Part shown: positions 61,114-64,000 of the stretch, piece by piece
Layout: every line of letters starts with the position of its first letter
Numbering within the stretch: position 1 is the stretch's first letter
Source of the DNA: Pseudisothecium myosuroides
Lineage: Eukaryota > Streptophyta > Bryopsida > Hypnales > Lembophyllaceae
Length of the DNA stretch: 64,000 bases
Direction: 5' to 3'
Assembly: GCA_951799445.1 (NCBI GenBank)
Contig: OX637296.1
Span: 4,650,001-4,714,000, forward strand
Translations under genes and position numbers: made by a program
Notes under the pieces: generated by a model
Seen by the model: the letters and a program-made list of their open reading frames with translations, nothing else
Database searches by the model: none
What the model was told of the DNA's origin: nothing

Positions 61114-61408
61114 CCTCCAAAGCCTTCTTTGCTTGTACAAAGAACCTCTATAAAGAGAGTTAGTACGACTCTACCCAATTTTATGAATGACATCCCTCGT
61201 GTTTCAATCAAATGGCTTTTTGGAATTGGGACTTTAAAACAAAGCTCTACTGCTTTGCCATCCAAAAGACCCTCCACTGCAGTGTTGCCCTTTTTTGTGT
61301 AGGTCTCCGAGGATCTTCTCAGAAAATCTTTCTTTATTCAACCACCAATTGCTTTGGCATGAACTTCAAGGAAGAACTCTTCTAAATTGATAGGGACTAG
61401 AATAGGTG

Positions 61409-63720
61409 TGAGCCCCCAATTCGTCACTGGGGACTCACAATTTTTTTTAATTTAATTTTTACAAATTTAAGTATAGTTTATGTACAAAAAGCCCAAAAAA
61501 GAGTGTAAAACCAAAATAGGTATGTCACGTACCAATATAGCATTTGGCCCCTTATAGGTTGTTTCTCCCCAAATAAATCCCATTTCCACTTGTACATAGG
61601 TTAAAATGTGGAAACATCGGTAAAAAGTAGAATTAAAGGCTAACCTGACCCAAATAGCCCAAACCTACGGTACATGTGACATCTTATGGCTAAAATTGGT
61701 CCGAGGGAATACCGTTGAGGTCCTAAGTCCATTTCCAAAGATAGGTTTCACTTTCCCCATAACACTGAAGAAATAACAGAAATCCCAATTGTTGGCCTAT
61801 AGGAGTTACAAACTCAAGACTGGCCCGTAAGTAGAATCTACGGGTGGAGTATGGTGTTCTAGGGTGGAAATCACATTTGGGACTCAATGGCGAAATTGGC
61901 TTGTCAAGATTCCCTTGTATGTGAAAGATTCCCTGGTTGCCAGAATTAAAAGGAGAAGACAGAATTTGATTCTCCTCTGACCTTTGTGCAAAGTAAAAAT
62001 ATGAGCTTGCACATCCTTTGAAGAATTCCATGAGAGGTTCCATAAAAAGTTTCGAAATCTTCTGACTTGCAGAAGATGCCCTTCCGGACGGTCAACCGCC
62101 AAAACCTACGATGGGAAATTCTTAAAAATTACCCAGATTGCGGTAAAATCTCACTAAAAATTAGATTAGCTTCTTTTATGCTCATAAGATGCCCCACCAA
62201 GTTTCAAGACATTCCGATAGCCAGAAGTGCCCGAACCGGCGAGATTCCCTGAAAATTGGTGAAATTGAAGTTTACAGTGAAGTTGACTTGCGTACCGGGA
62301 GCATACGAAATCGGAATAAGGTCAAAGCTAGGTCTTTTCTTACTCCCCCATACCTACTAAAGAACCTAGGCTAGTTACTTTTCTCAGAAAAGTCAACCTT
62401 CAAGATTTGGGTTTTTACCCCGTTTTGGCGTTCAGTTAGCGGTAGGTTATGTTGCGTTTTTTGGAGTTTGGTTAAGGGATGAAAGATTCCTCAAGACTGA
62501 AAATGGCCTTCTGAAGCCAACGGCGCAATCGGTTTTCAATTTGGAGTTGATCTCCAAAAGTTAGACATTTGGACCAGCGTAGAAAGTCAAAAATTGAAGA
62601 TTAGGATGAAAATCTTAGTTGATAAGTTTACGACTTAGGAAAAGAGGGGGGGTGAGCACCCTTGGAAATGTATATAAGGGGACTCATTTTCCTCTCAAAA
62701 ACACCCCTTAAGTTCAATTGTGAACCACCTTGTATAATTTGGGTCCATTTCGTTGGATTTTGGCCATTTTTTGGGCCACGTTGCCAAATTCTCGTGTTTT
62801 TGGAGCATTTCAAGCTCCTTGTTGCTACTTTCCGAGCTCTTTTGAAGGACTTAGGGGTCCCTTCAACTTAGCTATCTTCTTGTGGTATTTTCTCATAAGT
62901 TATTTGAAGCTTTGATTAATGTTTTGTTGAGGTTTGGTATTTTGTTGATATCCTTGGGTGTTGTGAACTAATTTTGCACTAATCCTAGAGAGGTTCTTTT
63001 CCTTATGACTGGCGATGCCACTTGGGAAAAATCTCTAGAGTTGTTCATGTTATTGTAGCACTAACACGTGGCCACTTAGAGTTTACTAACAAGTCATTCC
63101 CTTCATAGTTGTCCGTATTTCCCTTGTTTCTTAAAGCACGGCGAAGCTTTGGCTTAGTTTGTCTAGAATTTCTATAGAAAATTGGTCATTTCACAAAAAC
63201 ACGGCGAAGCTTTGGCTTTAGGAAGCCTTAGAGAAAAATTCCATATAAATTAGGTGCTAGTTTACATTTCCGTTTCCCCACTAGTCACCAAGTTTAGTTT
63301 CCAAAACGTGAAGTTTGGAGACCCAAGTTTAGTTTCCAAAAAGTTTGTATGTGAAAATTCTTGTCTAGCCTTAGCGATAAGTAAGTGACCTTTTGAAATA
63401 CCACCCCCCACTTAAAAAAGTTCTAATATCATTCCGTGAAGGAAAGGCTCAAAGGCCAGTTGGGGTTTTCTTTGGGGATCGAATCAGTCCAAAGCAAACC
63501 AGAAGCAAACCAGAAGCAGACCAGAAGCGACCAGAAGCAAACACCGGCGACCCACCCCCCGCAGCAAGCTGCCACGTGTCGGCAGGGGAGGTCCCGGTTG
63601 GGAGCAGTCTCTGCAGGAGCAGTCCCGGGTAGGCGCAGTCTCGGCTGGGAGCAGTCGGCCCTTGGCCGGCCAAGCAAACTAGACCCTCCTGGTCACTCGC
63701 CTAAACAAAAATTAAAATAA
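61409..63720. mobile_element. Possible LTR or retrotransposon end, incomplete
   Basis: From 61409 the base composition rises. The block begins TGTGAGCCCCC and a matching inverse CTCACA follows within about 33 bp, like the edge of an LTR. A TATA box (GTATATAAGG) lies at 62671. A duplicated CACGGCGAAGCTTTGGC occurs near 63138 and 63202. No gag or pol frame is in the window and the second LTR is not visible, so the assignment is tentative. Confidence 0.3.
63489..63660 (+). repeat. Short GC-rich tandem repeats
   Basis: AACCAGAAGC-type units of about 10-11 bp recur five times at 63498-63540. A second set built on GGGAGCAGTC/GGAGCAGTC follows at about 63598-63657. The frames open across it on both strands result from the repeats and are not genes. 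Confidence 0.6.
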
Positions 63721-64000
63721 AAAAACTCATACTACAAGTTATCAAAACCTTCTCATATACTAGGAAAGGAAAAAAATCGTTTTGCATTAGTAGAAGTAGG
63801 AAGAGCAAATAGGATAGGAAGGAATAGAAGAATTTAGTTTGAAATTAAAATAGGAATTAAGGAAAGAAGTAGTGATTAGAATAGCAAATAAAAAGATAGT
63901 GACAATTAGAGCTCTTCAAATTTAGCAATGGTATAGAATTCTCTCAATCCTTCATACTCTCAATAGCTAGTGGTACCAACCGGTTCATATTACAAGTGTG

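Larger units (their letters stand above)
50445..61302 (+). pseudogene. Long coiled-coil protein gene, apparently decayed
   Basis: Exon-like blocks with good splice signals: 50445-50721, 52374-53030, 53177-53315, 54966-55868, 55990-56164 and about 60310-61302. Junction phases agree between blocks 1-2, 2-3 and 3-4 (0, 0, 1). All blocks translate to Glu/Lys/Gln/Leu-rich heptad-like sequence typical of coiled coils, e.g. RLIKLEYLTKDLDAKNIQLI and SKQLEDAKEAENATSEIQRL. Breaks: a frame change with TGA near 50508, TAA at 50694-50696, TAA at 52974-52976, a phase mismatch between 55868 and 55990, and TGA at 60703-60705. No family is recognised; no catalytic or targeting motif is visible. A 565-bp transposon sits in the last large intron. 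Exons between 56.2 and 60.3 kb may have been missed. Confidence 0.55.

Noticed and set aside
63393..63720. Four overlapping frames near the right edge
   Set aside because: Open only because of short GC-rich tandem repeats.
1..64000. tRNA, rRNA or organelle-derived genes
   Set aside because: I looked for T-loop-like GGTTCGANNCC motifs and rRNA landmarks by eye and found none convincing; a tRNAscan-type search would be more sensitive.

Overview
This is nuclear DNA of a land plant. It is AT-rich, with short-intron, multi-exon genes scattered among transposon-derived repeats. The gene set is plant-like: a plant DENN-domain protein, an F-box/kelch-type protein, and a CW zinc-finger/methyl-CpG-binding protein. 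The clearest clue to the organism is a complete gene for radial spoke head protein 9, a part of motile flagella. Flowering plants and conifers have no flagellated sperm, so the source is probably a moss, liverwort, hornwort, lycophyte, fern, cycad or Ginkgo. The short introns favour a seed-free plant. I cannot name the species.

Layout. 0-11.7 kb is repeats without a convincing gene: half of a CACTA-type hairpin element, a hAT-type element with an 8-bp target duplication, and several members of a roughly 0.9-kb family bounded by TTAA. 11.7-16 kb holds the two-exon F-box/kelch gene, with a tandem triplication just before its start and a duplicated splice-acceptor region in its intron. 16-20.5 kb is intergenic, with a Tourist-like element and a 44-bp minisatellite. 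20.6-21.9 kb is an unrecognised intronless 240-codon gene with tandem repeats on both sides. 23.7-24.2 kb (minus) is a small CW-MBD protein. 24.9-31.5 kb (minus) is an 18-exon DENN-domain gene (845 codons plus stop) with a spliced leader reaching towards about 33.8 kb. 34-47 kb is again repeats: a TTAA element nested inside a CACTA-type element, a second TTAA element inside another dispersed repeat, a second hAT element, and an 873-bp foldback. 47.1-49.4 kb (minus) is the RSP9-like gene in seven exons. 50.4-61.3 kb (plus) holds the exons of a long coiled-coil protein whose reading frames are broken in several places, interrupted by a 565-bp transposon with an 8-bp target duplication. 61.4-64 kb is a base-richer block that may be a retrotransposon end.

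The coding genes do not form a pathway. The one system-like signal is the TTAA-bounded family. Its full-length copies are 906-935 bp with termini CCCCTAAAGG or CCTCTAAAGG. Target sites are TTAA in seven of eight flanks, and two nested insertions can be compared with related uninterrupted sequence. This matches the hallmark of piggyBac-type transposons, a superfamily rarely reported from land plants. No transposase is encoded here, so any autonomous partner must lie elsewhere.
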